Positions 47,658 to 59,690 of a stretch of 64,000 nt of DNA are shown in pieces (the first letter of the stretch is position 1; each line of letters begins with the position of its first letter). The notes below the pieces were generated by a model. The model had not been told where the DNA came from and did no database searches. It saw nothing but the letters and a program-made list of their open reading frames with translations. Origin of the DNA: Raphanus sativus. Taxonomy: Eukaryota > Streptophyta > Magnoliopsida > Brassicales > Brassicaceae. The stretch lies in the NCBI RefSeq assembly GCF_000801105.2, contig NC_079518.1, positions 22,238,800 to 22,302,799 of the forward strand, read 5' to 3'. The position numbers and the translations under genes are program-made.

Positions 47658-48974
47658 TTAGTTCCTTGTGTTGGTGAAGGGTTTATGATACTGTGAACTC
47701 TGGTTGTAGTTACTCTTCTGACCACTGCCAAAAAAGTTTATGTTTCCCCTCTGGTTTCCATATCTCTGAAATCCAGTACCTCCGATGTAGTTCACATCTT
47801 CCTCTGTATCATCTTCTCTAGCCTCTCCTTCTTCAGCTGAGCAGACTGGCTGCCCCAGAAATGCATGTAAAGCATCTATCTTGGCTCTGACTTCATTCAT
47901 CTGGTCTTCTCCGATGGCTGCAACCGATTTCTTCATGTCAGAGTCGGTGTTCTTGGTGCTGCTGCTGTTGGCTAGGTTCTCAATAAGTCTCACAGCCTCT
48001 ATTGGATTCCTAGTGTTGAAGTTCCCCTCACTAGCAGTATCAAGAGCCATCTGATACCTCAAGGCGATACCTCTGTAGAAAGTGCTTAGCAGCTGCACTT
48101 CATGGAATTCATAGTGTGGATAGTCTCGCTGGAAGAACTTAAATCTGATCCACGCGTCTTTAAAAGTCTCACTAGGATTTTGTGCGAAATTGGCGATTTT
48201 GCTTCTTAAGTCTTCAGCGTGTGCCTCATCAAAGAAATTACGCAGGAAGGCGTTTTTGATGTCGGCCCAGGATGTCAGTGATCCTGTAGGTAGCTGTTTG
48301 AGCCAGTGCGAAGCTTCTCCAATCAGTGAGTATTTGAAGAGCTTGCAGAGTAGGTAGTCCTCAGGGACTCCATCCATACGAATAGCAGCGATAAGATCCT
48401 CGAACCTCTCCAGATGGTCCATAGGATGCTCGTGTGATAGCCCAGAATAAAGTATCTGGGACACGAGAGAGTAGTACTGAGGCTTGAGCTCGAAGTTCGG
48501 CTTCTGAATCTCTGGAAGTCGAATAGCTGATCTGTTGGTGTAGTACTCGTCTGGACGGTTATAGTCTGCCAACGATTGTGTTTGAGCTTCTCCTGTAGCC
48601 TCAGTTTCAGGTTCAGGGATTATGTTTCCCTGTGCATCTAGCTTCTGACCTGTTGCATTACGCAGATGACCATCTTGGTCATACAGGTTTCCATTCTCGC
48701 CCTGCGTGAGAATAACAATCGCGACCATGCTTCGCGGAGTAGTGTCGATCGATATACAGTTAGAAGTATCGAACGATGTGGATCAGCGAACGGTATCGGT
48801 CGACGATGTTGTCTGAGTGTCGGTCGACTGTTGAACGTGAGTATCAGTCGACGGTACTGCGTTTCTGTCGATCGATGCGGAGCGTAGGCCTTTGCGGGTT
48901 GAACGTTCCAAGTATGCAGGATCTTCTGAGAATAATAGTTGATTTTCCTTGTTGCTTCTGCAACTGCTGGGCAT
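47658..48974 (-). pseudogene. Athila gag (capsid-like), with nonsense codons
   Basis: One frame runs from ATG 48,974 (MPSSCRSNKENQLLFSEDPA) with TGA at 48,783-48,785, reopens to 47,661, and stops at TAA 47,658-47,660. The sense clearly continues beyond (GNSAYQNPPPPTQESKFDAM, then a helical LEGQQKL..TTRIDTICTQVKKLE). The core is the retrotransposon gag domain: HPMDHLERFEDLIAAIR, SLIGEASHWLKQLP, WADIKNAFLRNFF, ETFKDAWIRFKFFQRDYP, LLSTFYRGI. Both stops can be explained by single C-to-T changes (CGA, CAA). It would form the particle shell. Confidence 0.85.
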
Positions 48975-49065
48975 GTACCTGAAAATACAAGAAAAATTTT
49001 AATTAGAAAGGGGGTAAAAATAAAAACCTAAGATTAATAAGATTAAATCTAATGGCGATCAAAGC

Positions 49066-49083
49066 TCCCCGGCAACGGCGCCA
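49066..49083 (-). promoter_or_regulatory. Primer binding site, tRNA-Asp type
   Basis: The minus strand reads TGGCGCCGTTGCCGGGG just inside the 5' LTR. It is complementary to the 3' end of plant tRNA-Asp (from memory), the usual Athila primer. Confidence 0.85.
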
Positions 49084-49087
49084 AATT

Positions 49088-50437
49088 TGATAGTGCTCAA
49101 ATTACCCAGTAGAGCTTACTCTCCCAAATAAGAGGTACAGCTGTAGTACTTAGGGATCGAATCACGAGGAGTTAGGGAACCAATTAAATAAAATCTACTA
49201 ATTAATCATAGGCAAGGTTGGTTTATATGATGGAAATAAAAGTAACAATTCCTAAAATGAGTAAGGTAGTTGCTCTAACTAACAATATGATGGGTTGTTT
49301 AAATGTGATAAAGAGTGCTAGAAATAGGGTTTCTATTCAGGAATGAAGATTATAATCTCCATAAATGCTTTAACAAGTTGCTTGCATGATACTATAGTTC
49401 TCAGCCGCTTAACTCAAGTGAAGTATCGCTGGTTAAATTATCTAGATCTCTGGCCACACCTTTCGCATGATGACACAGAAAAAGAGTCGGTCGATATCTT
49501 TTTGAGATATCGAGCGATACACCTTTCGCAGCGCCAATCGATTCACCTGTCGGGATATCGATCAACGGCTTCTAGATCTGCCTAGGCGCGAGCCGAATAT
49601 GAACACAAGGTCTCAAGGAGGAGTTGTCGCTCTTCTCAACGGGAGACAGGCAAGCTCAAATGGATAATTCAAGATAATCAAAGATCCTAGTGATCTATGT
49701 TCTAGTTAGCTAATCTAAAATAAGTATAGGGTGCAATCCATTTGATGAGTATCACAACTTAGCAATTATAGTTTGGGACTAATCCCACAAACCTATTTGA
49801 ACTCTAGATCTAACAAGTAGACTACTCAGACATAGCTAAGCAATTCATAACAATAGATAGATGAAATAATTGCATATATAGAATAAAATAGAAATACAAA
49901 AGGAGATGAGAAATCTCTCCAATCTCTCAAACAAATAAAACTCTAGTCTCTCTCTCACACTCTCTGCTTTGGGGGTTGTTAAAAGCTTGCTTCTTTCGAA
50001 GGTTGCCGTCAAAAGATACTTAGCAGGAATATTTAAGCATTTCCATTAGGTTAAAAACTCGCCAGGGGCAATATCGTAATTTGGTGAAGTCTTGGTGAAG
50101 TAGTCGGCTAAACCATTTCGTCTTCGATATCGATCGACAACACTGGATATGTATCGATCGATTATAATCTTCTAGTACGCGGATCTTCTCAGCTACATCG
50201 ATCGACGACTCAGGATGAGTATCGATCGATTATAATCGCAATGTTGACTTCCGACTTAGTCTTGAATGGTCAACTCGGGTATATCATCTCTTGTACTCCA
50301 AAATGCTCCAAAACATCACTTTCTCACAAAATGCTCCTGAACCTGAAAACATACCTAACATGCTAGAAAACAGATTAAATACATAATAAAATACTAGTAT
50401 ACCGTGGTTAAAAACGGGTAAAATCCATGGTATATCA
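49088..50437 (-). repeat. 5' LTR of the Athila-type element
   Basis: On the sense strand it starts TGATATACCATGG and ends AGCACTATCA. It holds paired TCGATCGA octamers (about 50,131-50,231) spaced 24 nt, as in the other LTR. It is nearly identical to 38,953-40,301. Confidence 0.93.
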
Positions 50438-50442
50438 TTACA

Positions 50443-52332
50443 CTGATAATTAATTATTTTTAGGAAATGTGGAAATAATTAAGGGACAAAATAACTAAAC
50501 TATTGTCCCCTTAGAATTAATTTACTAATCTTTTTCTCCTTAGTACAAACTATAAGGAAACCCCACTTTAATCCTTCGCATTTAGATTTATAGATATAAT
50601 TAAAATGTAAAAACATAAGTACTAATTAAATATAGTTATAATATGATATTAGTAAGTTTTAAAGTATAGTAAAAGTAAATAAATTTTTAAAAATACAAAA
50701 CCAAATCGTCTTATACACTTCTCCATCGAAGTTCGACAAAGGTGATTCCCGTCTTGGCCATCAACGTGTTTTCTCCGACGCGTCTTGGTTCGCCAGCGAA
50801 CTCTAAGTCGTCGTGCCATATTTTATTCCTCTTTCCTCCGTTTTTTTTCTATTTCCACCTCCCTTGTTTTCTCCAACGTTGTTTTTTCTATGAACCATAA
50901 GTGACTTTTAAAAAAATTATACACATTAGTGCAAAGTTACGACGATTGTTTATTTTCATTGTGACAGTTATTGTTTTTCTGTGTTTGAATTTGGTAGAAA
51001 TTATATTTATTGATCATTCTCTTCTATTACTTAGTACATCGCAAAAGTTTTACAAAAACATCAAAGACACAAAAGTATAAAATACCTTGTGAATTGCAGT
51101 TTTGTTGTAGAGATGTCAGAGACTCAAAAGGAAAAAAACGTCAAATATGACAATATTTTATGAATTACAGTTTATCACAAATCCTATATTTTTTCAAACT
51201 AATTTTTTTTTTCTATACGAACCAGGGTTTTTCCGGTTCGTTGGGTCGCCGGTTCCCGGGTTTTTAACGGTTCAATATGAATTTTTAACCGGTTCAATGT
51301 TAGTTGAGTTTTAGCATTAACCCAACCCGGGTTGGTATCCGGTTCACGGTTGAACCAGGTCCGACCGCCGGTTCGGTCCGGGTTTAACAACACTGCTATA
51401 TAGACTCCTATAGAAATCATCACGAACTATTTCCGATAAAAAACCTTCAAGCTGCATATGTACAAAATCTTTTCAAATAGGATCTTATATATATGGTTTG
51501 ATACAACTAACTTAGAACTGTAAAGGAAAATATATTTACCGTCAATGAAAGAAAAAAAAATGTAAAGGAAAAACTCAAAATGTACGTCCGTCGGTAGCTT
51601 CTTATACCACAACCGTTCTCTTGACTGTTTGTTACTTGCATACTAGATAGGTTTTCATTGACAACGATTTTTATTTTTATTTATTCAGTTTGTTTTTTCA
51701 CGAGGTCTTTTATACTATTAGATTATGTTTGGTTATTAATAGAAGGAAAACTAAACAAAACATAAGAAAAGTTTTAGGCGACATGAAAAAATAGTTCACA
51801 ATAAAAACTATCATTGACCGCTGCTACAATTATATAATTTATTTACATAGTTGAGAGAAAAAGTACTTATCTACCTAAAATAAGTTGGATGGAAGATTCG
51901 CGTTTTGGTAGCTAGCAGTAGAAAATAAAGTTGGAATGAGCAAAATTGCCTTTGCTTTTTGGGCACTCAGACTCACTCTGTCACTCACCTTCACTTTATT
52001 TTCTTTTCTTTTTCAATCTTCCCTCCTTTTTTCTTAAGAAAGTGAAAAAGTTGGAATGAATTGAAAAGGGTTGAAGTGAGTGTGTGACATTATGATCGCA
52101 TGGCGAGTAAATTGTCAAAGTCATGTGAGGTTAAAGTTGCTATAAAAAAATTGCATCCAAAATCTCTTCATCTTTTGATTCATTGTGGAATACACTCCAT
52201 TTTATAACCTTTTCAATATATTTTCTTCTTCACCCACAGTTATCACCAATTTGAAAAACTTGTATTATAGTTTAGAAAGGATTTATTTGCTGATAAGTTA
52301 TTATGTGGTTAGGTTGATAGTTAATTAATTTA
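50443..52332. other. Spacer with a GGTTCGG-rich repeat
   Basis: 51,215-51,395 holds GAACCAGGG...CCGGTTC words ending CGGGTTTAACAACACTG, a hAT-like MITE end on the minus strand (CAGTGTTGTTAAACCCGG); the other end is lost. No gene is seen. Confidence 0.45.
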
Positions 52333-52695
52333 GGGAGTGTATTTAATTTAACATTTGATGTGACTTATTTTTTAGTGGAGTTTTAGATGATTTTTTAAGT
52401 TGCAGAGATTTAGGTGATTTGTGTTAAACTACTTTAGAATATTATCTAAAATCATGGGATTTGAGTTTTAATTTTTTTAACTAAAAACTCCACCCAAACA
52501 CCCTAAAATCACCTCAAAACTTTAAAATTCCACAACTTAAAATATTTTCAATAACAGTGGATTTCAGAGTACTTTACGAAACAGCAAGTTCAATAACAGT
52601 GGATTTTAAATGAGTTTTTAAAATTCATGTTTGAATAACAGTGAATTTGTCATTTTAATACAAACCACTTAAAACTCTCGGCTAAATACACCCCC
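52333..52695. mobile_element. MITE, GGGAGTGTATT ends (PIF/Harbinger-like)
   Basis: The left end GGGAGTGTATTTAATTT and right end AATACACCCCC (inverted GGGGGTGTATT) lie between TTTA on both sides. The element is 363 bp with no ORF. GTGGATTT words recur inside. Confidence 0.6.
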
Positions 52696-53521
52696 TTTAG
52701 TGACTCATGTACTGGATATATAAGAACTAAGTTTTTTAATTTTATATTTAATGAAATAATGCGCTTTTGGCATATAGCTTGTTTCTCTACATTCATCGAA
52801 TTTAGTATGATATCATAACGAAATCATTTTCTTATGCGGGGTTTGATTACACAATTGTAAGTTTGATGAGTGTTTTGTTTGAATTTAACTTAAACATTAG
52901 CGAGTTTTTTTTGGTGAAGTTATTCATAGATATGACATAATTATAAACGTGTTAAATTTTTGTGACATATAAGAATAAAATTAGAACAATAAGATGATAT
53001 ATTTACATATCAAAATAAAATTTAAAGTAATTAAAAAGAAGAATCAAATTAACTAACATTTAAAACATAAAATCATTAAATAGTTTGATTAGCATAAAAG
53101 ACATCAATAATTTGATTAAATGTAAATACTTCAAATACTTGACATTTTATCACATATATATAAGGGAACAAACTTAGTTATCAAATATTTCATTAGTGGT
53201 ATCTTAAGAATAAAATATTAACAATTTAATGTGTCTGGATTAATAACTAAAATTTTAAATCATAAAACATAAATATAACCAATTATAAAGTACCACCTAT
53301 TAAATGAATATGCGAAACTTTTTTGTTGAGATTCTTAAAACAAATCTTTCTTATTCTCTCTTTTTTAGTTAACAACTCTTTCTCATTCTCTCTCATTCTG
53401 TTTTCATTGCTTTACATTTTCCAATGCTTAGATATCCGGTAGAACCTACCATTAAGATTGCAGTTATGAATAAATTCATTAGTATGCACTATACACTATA
53501 ATATATTGATGAGAGGATATA
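52696..53521. other. AT-rich spacer
   Basis: No gene or bounded repeat is seen. Confidence 0.5.
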
Positions 53522-54203
53522 CTTAAGAGTAGGGGTGGAAGTTCGGGTACCCATTCAGATTCGGTTTGGGTCTATTCATGTTTCGGGTTTTTGGAGTCAA
53601 ATATTTCAGCCTCCATTCAAATATCTTTAAATTTCAGTTTGAATTCAGTTTGGATCTTTGCGGGTTCGATTCGGGTTCGGATAACCCATTTAAATTATTT
53701 TAAATAATTTAAAATTTATTATATACTTAAAATTTCTCAAAATCTATAAAAATAATATATTATATATAATTTTAAAAAACATATATCAAAATACCTAAAA
53801 TGAACATATAAATTGGTTCGTTTGATATTTGGATAGAGAATCAATATACATTTTAAAAACTTGGTGTTTGAGTATAATTAAAATATTTTAGACATTTACT
53901 TTGACTATTTGTATATATTTTTCAGGTATTTTGGACAGCTTAAAGTATCTTATATTATTTTGTGTGTTTTTAATATACATTAATCAAAAATAATTAATAT
54001 ATTTAGGTATATAATTCTATTTCGGATACATTTTACAAAATACTTCGGTTCGACTCGGGGTTGGTTTTGGTTCTCTAAATAGAAAAAATTTGAATCCGTT
54101 CGGATATTTAATCAATTTTAGTTCGGGTTCAGTACTACTTTTTCGGATCGGATTTGGTTCGGTTCTTCAGATTCAAGTTTTTTTTTTCAGCCATACTTAG
54201 GAG
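53522..54203. mobile_element. Non-autonomous hAT element (666 bp) with 8-bp target duplication
   Basis: CTTAAGAG (53,522-53,529) and CTTAGGAG (54,196-54,203) match at 7 of 8. The element (53,530-54,195) starts TAGGGGTGGAAGTTCGGGT and ends TTTTCAGCCATA, imperfectly inverted. The arms are rich in GGTTCGG/TTCGGGTT. A second element appears to begin directly at TAGGAGTGGGCA (54,198); its right end was not found. Confidence 0.7.
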
Positions 54204-54626
54204 TGGGCATGTATACAATATTAGGTTTTTAGGATTATTCATGATCTGATTTGTTTCGTGGTAATAATCAATTATCGATTCAGTTTGATCTGTATCTACC
54301 TGGATATCCAGAAATTATAGTTTTAAACTAGATATTTGATTTGATCAGTGCAAATAAAATTAAAAAAAAATAAATAAATAACCAAAATAATATAAAATAA
54401 TATATATTACTAAAAGTTAGATAATTTTTAAAAATTAAATAATTAAACTAATAAATGTAAATTTCTAGTTATACATAAAATTTGATACCACTTTTTAAAT
54501 TTACCTTTGAATGATAATTATTTTCATAAATACCTTAAATTTAGTATGAAAAAGACAAAATTAACTCTCATCATTAATAAATCTATAAAAATTACTTTTA
54601 GAAGTTTATAAATCCAACCCCATCCC

Positions 54627-55270
54627 TTTTTTTTGAACAACCATTTGATTAAACCAGTAGAATGCCAAAAAAAGTTTGAGTATTACAATGCTGATTTTCC
54701 ATGGCATCAACAGTGGAGTTCAAGCTTTTAGGGATAAAAACAAACATAATCGAAGTAAAAGAAGAGGATAGTGTCTCGATGTCCATTCCGTAGAGCTCTA
54801 CTGGAATTTTCTTCGAGATTATTGCATTGATGAGCATCTAACAATCTGTCTTAATGCAGATTTTAGAGAGATAAAGTGTCTTAGCCTGCATGAGAGCCTC
54901 TAGGACTGCTAAGGCTTCCGCCATGAGGGGTGATGCCACAAAAGCTTATGTTGATGTTCATTGGCTTAGCAGTCCCATAACAAGGTCTGAGAAATGCCAG
55001 CCACAACCTGCAACCTTATAATGTGCCATCCACAACCTGCAACCTTATAATGTGCCAGCCATGCCACATCAGTGTAGACGTTGTTTCAGCTGTTCTGTGC
55101 TGGTTAGGTTGCCTCGTGATGACATGGAGAGGTTTCTGTGCTGTGTGAGGCTGTGCCTTCCCAATCCCAAGCCAACCAAACTGCTCTGTTTGCGATGTCT
55201 CTTGGGTAGTCCAGATTCTCAAAGATCAAGGAGTTATGTGATGTCAAAATGCTCCAACAGAACCAGGAGA
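54627..55270 (-). mobile_element. LINE 3' fragment (RNase H-like end)
   Basis: T8 at 54,627-54,634 is the poly(A) tail in sense. The minus strand gives MAEALAVLEALMQAKTLYL, then INAIISKKIPVELYGMDIE and FVFIPKSLNSTVDAMENQ, an RVT_3 RNase H-like end, broken by stops. A ~30-bp tandem repeat (CACAACCTGCAACCTTATAA) lies at about 55,002-55,055. Confidence 0.65.
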
Positions 55271-55280
55271 AGAGATTCAC

Positions 55281-56620
55281 TGATATACTATGGATTTGAC
55301 CACTTTTTATGCCATAGTATATATCATATTTAGAATCTTTATGTTCTGTACGTTGTAGAGTTTATGGAGCTAAATGGAGCTTAATTGGAAGCCAAACCCG
55401 TAGCTGAGCATATGAAGAGGAGATAGAGTCGACACCCAGAAGAAGTGTCGGTCGAGACACATCCATGGTGTCGGATGTATACATCCGATGCGAGTAGGCC
55501 TTATGGACCGAGATAATGATTTGGGCCCAGAAGACCATAAATTACAAGAATGCCCTGATGAGTTTTACATATATATATATATGTGTGTCTGTGTGTGTGT
55601 GTATATTGTGCCATTGCTTAGGTAAGAGACACACATACAATTATTAGGGTTTTAGAAGCTTAAGATTTTGGAGAGAAGATCAAGAACTCCTTTTGAGTAT
55701 TGTATTGGAACTTTGGTTTATCTATCTCTAATCTATCATGCAATTCATTTAGTTTATCTTTATGTCTTGTTTGATTATGTCTGAGTAGTAACCTTGTTAG
55801 ATGTAAGGTTTCTATGGTATTGATGAATTATTGATTGCTAAGGTGATTAATCTAGAATCCTTCACAGAGTTAGAACTTATTGCTTGCATTATAGAGTAGC
55901 TAATTAGAATCATGAATTAGGAGTTTACAACTGCGAGAGTAGGCTCATACCTGATATTAATTCTATTGAGTGACGTTGTTAAACATGAGCTGTAGCTAGC
56001 TAATTTAATCGGCCTAGTGAACTTATTGGTTTGAACAATAACGCATGTTTGGAAGCGTAACGATCGATGCTCGTTCCTTGTGATACGCGAAAGTGTGGAT
56101 ATGGATTCAGACTTGTAGAATCACACTGAGAGATCGGTATCTTACATTACCATTCGAGTTCTAGGATTGATTATCAAATGCAATTAGCAACTACATCATA
56201 ATTAGGATTACCTTAACCTGAAAGTCTAGCTTCCATCTTATTTTGTGAACTAAACCAATCTACCTGATTTTCTGCTTATTGTTAGTTACTGTCTTAATCA
56301 TATTACATGCCTAGCTTGATCTTACATTAAATAAGTTCTATTGCGGGTCCACGTTCCATGTGGGTTCAATCTTTAAGAATTACAATTGATCTCTTATTTG
56401 AGAGAGTTACTTAAGGTTAATTTGAGCATATCAATTTGGTGTTGTTGACGAGGAGCATTGAATTCGCCATTAGAGCTGGATTTTATAGATTTAGTCTAAA
56501 TTTTAGTTGCTTAATTTTTTTTTTAAAAAAATTACTGATTAAGAAATTTATTTTCTTGTGTCTTTTAAATTACTATAATGTGTTTTAATCCTAGTAAATT
56601 ACATTAAAGATCCTTGCTTA
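55281..56620 (+). mobile_element. Decayed Athila-family LTR plus start of the internal region
   Basis: It starts TGATATACTATGGATTTGACC, as the sense start of the LTRs at 38.9/49.1 kb, and ends GAGCATATCA at 56,434. Then comes TTTGGTGTTGTTGACGAGG, a mutated primer site (compare TTTGGCGCCGTTGCCGGGG), and GAGCATTGAATTCGCCATTAGA, matching the intact element's leader. The rest of the element is missing. A (TG)n tract lies at about 55,581-55,602. Confidence 0.75.
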
Positions 56621-57278
56621 GTTTTTTAATTAAAATTAATTTTAATTAACAAATCCACATCATTAAAACTATAATCCACATCACTAATAAATGTGATAAA
56701 AAGAGAAAAGGAAAGGCAATCAATTGAAATTCCCTTTAATTTAAACATCCAATGTTAAAGGAAAAAAAGATAACTTTCTTCTACCGTAATTGGGTGACAT
56801 TGTTGTTTATCGTTCTTTTTCTGAAATCGTCTGCTTGAATTTGTCTTATCTAATATCACTTTGGTTGAAATCGTATTCTCTGTAAGCTTCTTCTCCGAAA
56901 TTTTCTTCTCCGGTATGTTTCGAAGCTTTACTTGTAATTTTTTCGAGTTTGTGGCTCAGTTTTATTTATGTTCTGGCTGTGTTAGTTTTCTGTTTTAGCC
57001 GATTTACATATGCAGCTGTGGATGAGTTACTTCCTGCCAATCTCCAAAACCTAGCTATAATCAGTTTGCGTTCCTAGGAGAAAAGGTAAGTATACATTCC
57101 ATAAAAACATCCAAGTTAGTGATTGTGGGGTGTATTCATTAAAAGAAACGAGATTCTTGGTTGGATTAATGACAGTCTCCATCTCAATCTCACTTGTATC
57201 GAAGAGGTATGTGATTTTATTGTTAAAATATTGATTATATTGTTAAAATTTTGTTTCTTCGTTTTTCCATGTGATACA
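56621..57278. other. Spacer with a leader-like pyrimidine-rich stretch
   Basis: TTCTTCTCCGAAATTTTCTTC at about 56,887 resembles a plant 5' leader, but no gene follows that I can identify. Confidence 0.35.
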
Positions 57279-58330
57279 TTTGGTTTCAATGTGTGTATTG
57301 TTAAAAAGAATGTGATTTAGGCTTTTGTTTTGATTTGGTTATTTGATGAAGGGCCACGTGAGAGGAAGAAGAAACAATTTAGTTATGTCTCTCACTATCT
57401 TTCAGATTTTGTGATTTGATACCTAGATTTGGATAATCCAATTTTTTTTCACATCTGAGTGACAGAGATAATCTTGAATGAGAATAGAATGGAGGAGACA
57501 GAGAGAAGCGATGGATTCAATAGAGACGATGCGGAGGAGTTCAATGAAGCTTGGAGACATGGAAGAGTTATCACTGGAGTGGTGCAGCAAACCTGTATTT
57601 TGTGTTTTCTCTCTGAAAAACATAACTTAGTAGTGTATTTTGTATTTGACTTATGCTATGTTTTATACAACTCAGCCGTTTATATATCTCAACCGTCTCG
57701 TTTATATAACTCAGTCATATCTCAAACATAATCTAAAATCAGAAAACGTTTATATAACTCAGCCGTGTTGTTTAGATAACTCAGCAGTGTTGTTTATATA
57801 AATCAGTCATACCTCAACATACCCTAAAATCGGAAAAAGAATTGAATTACTTAAAAAATTAATACTGACGCTCCTCTTATCAATATGTTGTGAATATAAA
57901 TCAACTGAATGTGTACTTTATGGAATTTCCAAATTGAGACTCTAATCTGATCTTGAAATATATGTTAATTTATAATTACTTAAAATATTATATTTGTATA
58001 CTTTCTTGAATTTCCAAGTTGAGACTCTAACTTGATCTTGAGATCCTTTCTAGACTTAAATGAGTGTACTTTCTTATATTTTTAGTGGAAACATTTCAGA
58101 ACCATAAACCCTAAATATTATACTTTAACCCTAAACCTAAACTGTATCTAAATGTTATAATTCATCCATATCGTTCCTATAAGTCAGACGGCAAGACTAA
58201 TTTATATCGCGACGTTTCGTATTTTGGGTGGGAACAAAATCACTCCTTAAACTCTGAACTCATGACCATTGATTATTTTAATCTAAGGGTTCAAAATTCT
58301 CTTTTTTGTATATCTTCACACTTCTTTCTC
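57279..58330. repeat. Direct repeat copy 1 (~1 kb)
   Basis: It shares an ordered series of words with 62,593-63,640: TTATTTGATGAAGGGCCAC, AGAATAGAATGGAGGAGA, GAGTGGTGCAGCAAACCTG, TATATCTCA, CTTTCTTGAATTTCC, ACCATAAACCCTAAATATTA, CTCATGACCATTGATT. Identity looks about 85%. It contains AACTCAGCCGT-like words at 57,667-57,805. The frames at 57,459-57,731 are not convincing. Confidence 0.8.
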
Positions 58331-58644
58331 ATTGGTTAATATTTTTTCGACGATCACAATTTATGTCCATTGATTAATGAAATCTAAAGGCTAAATTGTT
58401 TTTCTCTTTTTCTTACTTATTTTTGTTCAACTCTCTCTTTTTCTTACAGTTTACGAGACTTAACCTATTCATCTCTCTCTTTGACCATTTCTTCTTCTCC
58501 AAGATGAAAAATTCGATGAAAGAGGGAGCAGCAGGATGTCGGATCCCCATACATGAAAATGGAGGATAAGACGACGACCATTGCAGTAGATCTGTCTCAG
58601 ATTTTCGATTTTTTAGATTTACATTGTTTATGTGACTGATATGT

Positions 58645-59690
58645 CTCTTGATTCCTAATCTTTAGACTCGTCATTTTTTTGACCAAAAAAAAAGACTTGT
58701 CTTTTTAATTTTTCTTTTGGTTTATGGATATAATTTAAGTTTGGATGATGAATCTTGAGCATGTTAGAGACCTTTAAACGTATGCATAACTCAGCCTTAT
58801 TTTAACCATAACTCAATCGTACTAAAAAACATAACTCAGTCATAACTTATGCGTAACTCAGCCATAACGTATTCATAACTCAGCCGTAATTTGATTATAA
58901 CTCAGAGGTATTGTGATCATAACTCAGCCGTAAAGTATGCGTAACTCAGCTGAAAGCACACATAACTCAGCCGTAAAAAAAGCATTCATGTCCACCATAT
59001 GTCTTCTTAGGAGGTATCGCAAGGAATCTTGTCTTGTGTTGGAGACTTACTGTATTAACCAAAGTTATCATCTTAATATGATACACCATCCGATTCATCA
59101 AACATATCAAATTGGCTTTCAAATTTACAGTCTTCATTGCCTACTTCATCTTCTTCACCTACTTCGTCTTTTTCTCCTCCACTTTACTAGAGGAATCACT
59201 GTCTCTGTCTTTTTAGTTTCTTGATTCCTAATCTCTAGACTCGTCTTTTTAGTTTCTCTTTTGATTTTTGAATTCAATTTAAGTTTGGATGATGAATCTT
59301 GAGCATGTTAGACACTTTTTTTGGTTGACTTGGTCCTTTTGATTTGTATGCATGTATTGTAATCCTAACTCAGCCATAACATATGCATAATTTAACCGTA
59401 TTGTAACCATAACTCAACTCTATTAAAAACCATAACTCAGCCTTTGAGTATAACAAATCTGTATTATAACCATAACTCAGCCATAACATATGTGTAACTT
59501 ATACATAACATTTGCATAACTCAGCCGTAATTTGATTATACCTCATGAGTATTGTAATCATAATTCACCCGTAAAATATGCATAACTCATCTGTAAAGTA
59601 TACATACCTCAGTCTTAATAATTCATTCATGTTCGCCATATCTCTTCTTAGGAGGCATTATTGGTGAATATTTGTCTTGGGTTGGTTGTC
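58645..59690. repeat. Higher-order tandem repeat containing 22-bp-periodic AACTCAGCCGTA arrays
   Basis: Array 1 has AACTCAG-type words starting at 58,788, 58,810, 58,833, 58,855, 58,877, 58,899, 58,921, 58,943 and 58,964. Array 2 has them at 59,367, 59,389, 59,411, 59,434, then 59,474, 59,496, 59,518, 59,540, 59,562, 59,584 and 59,606. The steps are 22 bp with rare 21 or 23. Both arrays follow GTTTGGATGATGAATCTTGA and precede CATATSTCTTCTTAGGAGG, so a ~550-640-bp unit was duplicated around them. Confidence 0.88.

Larger units (their letters stand above)
38953..50437 (-). mobile_element. Athila-type Gypsy LTR retrotransposon without pol, 11.5 kb
   Basis: The LTRs are 38,953-40,301 (3' LTR in sense) and 49,088-50,437 (5' LTR), 1349 and 1350 bp, each TG..CA on the strand shown. 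TTACA duplications lie at 38,948-38,952 and 50,438-50,442. The minus strand has PBS, gag, aspartic protease, then a long unrelated ORF where reverse transcriptase, RNase H and integrase would be. The LTRs differ at about 6 sites in the first 150 bp, so the insertion is young but not brand new. A solo Gypsy LTR (42,026-43,952) is nested within. It must depend on enzymes from another element. Confidence 0.92.

Noticed and set aside
58780..59615. CRISPR-like array
   Set aside because: The unit is 22 bp with no separate spacers and the DNA is a plant genome; it is a diverged tandem or phased motif.
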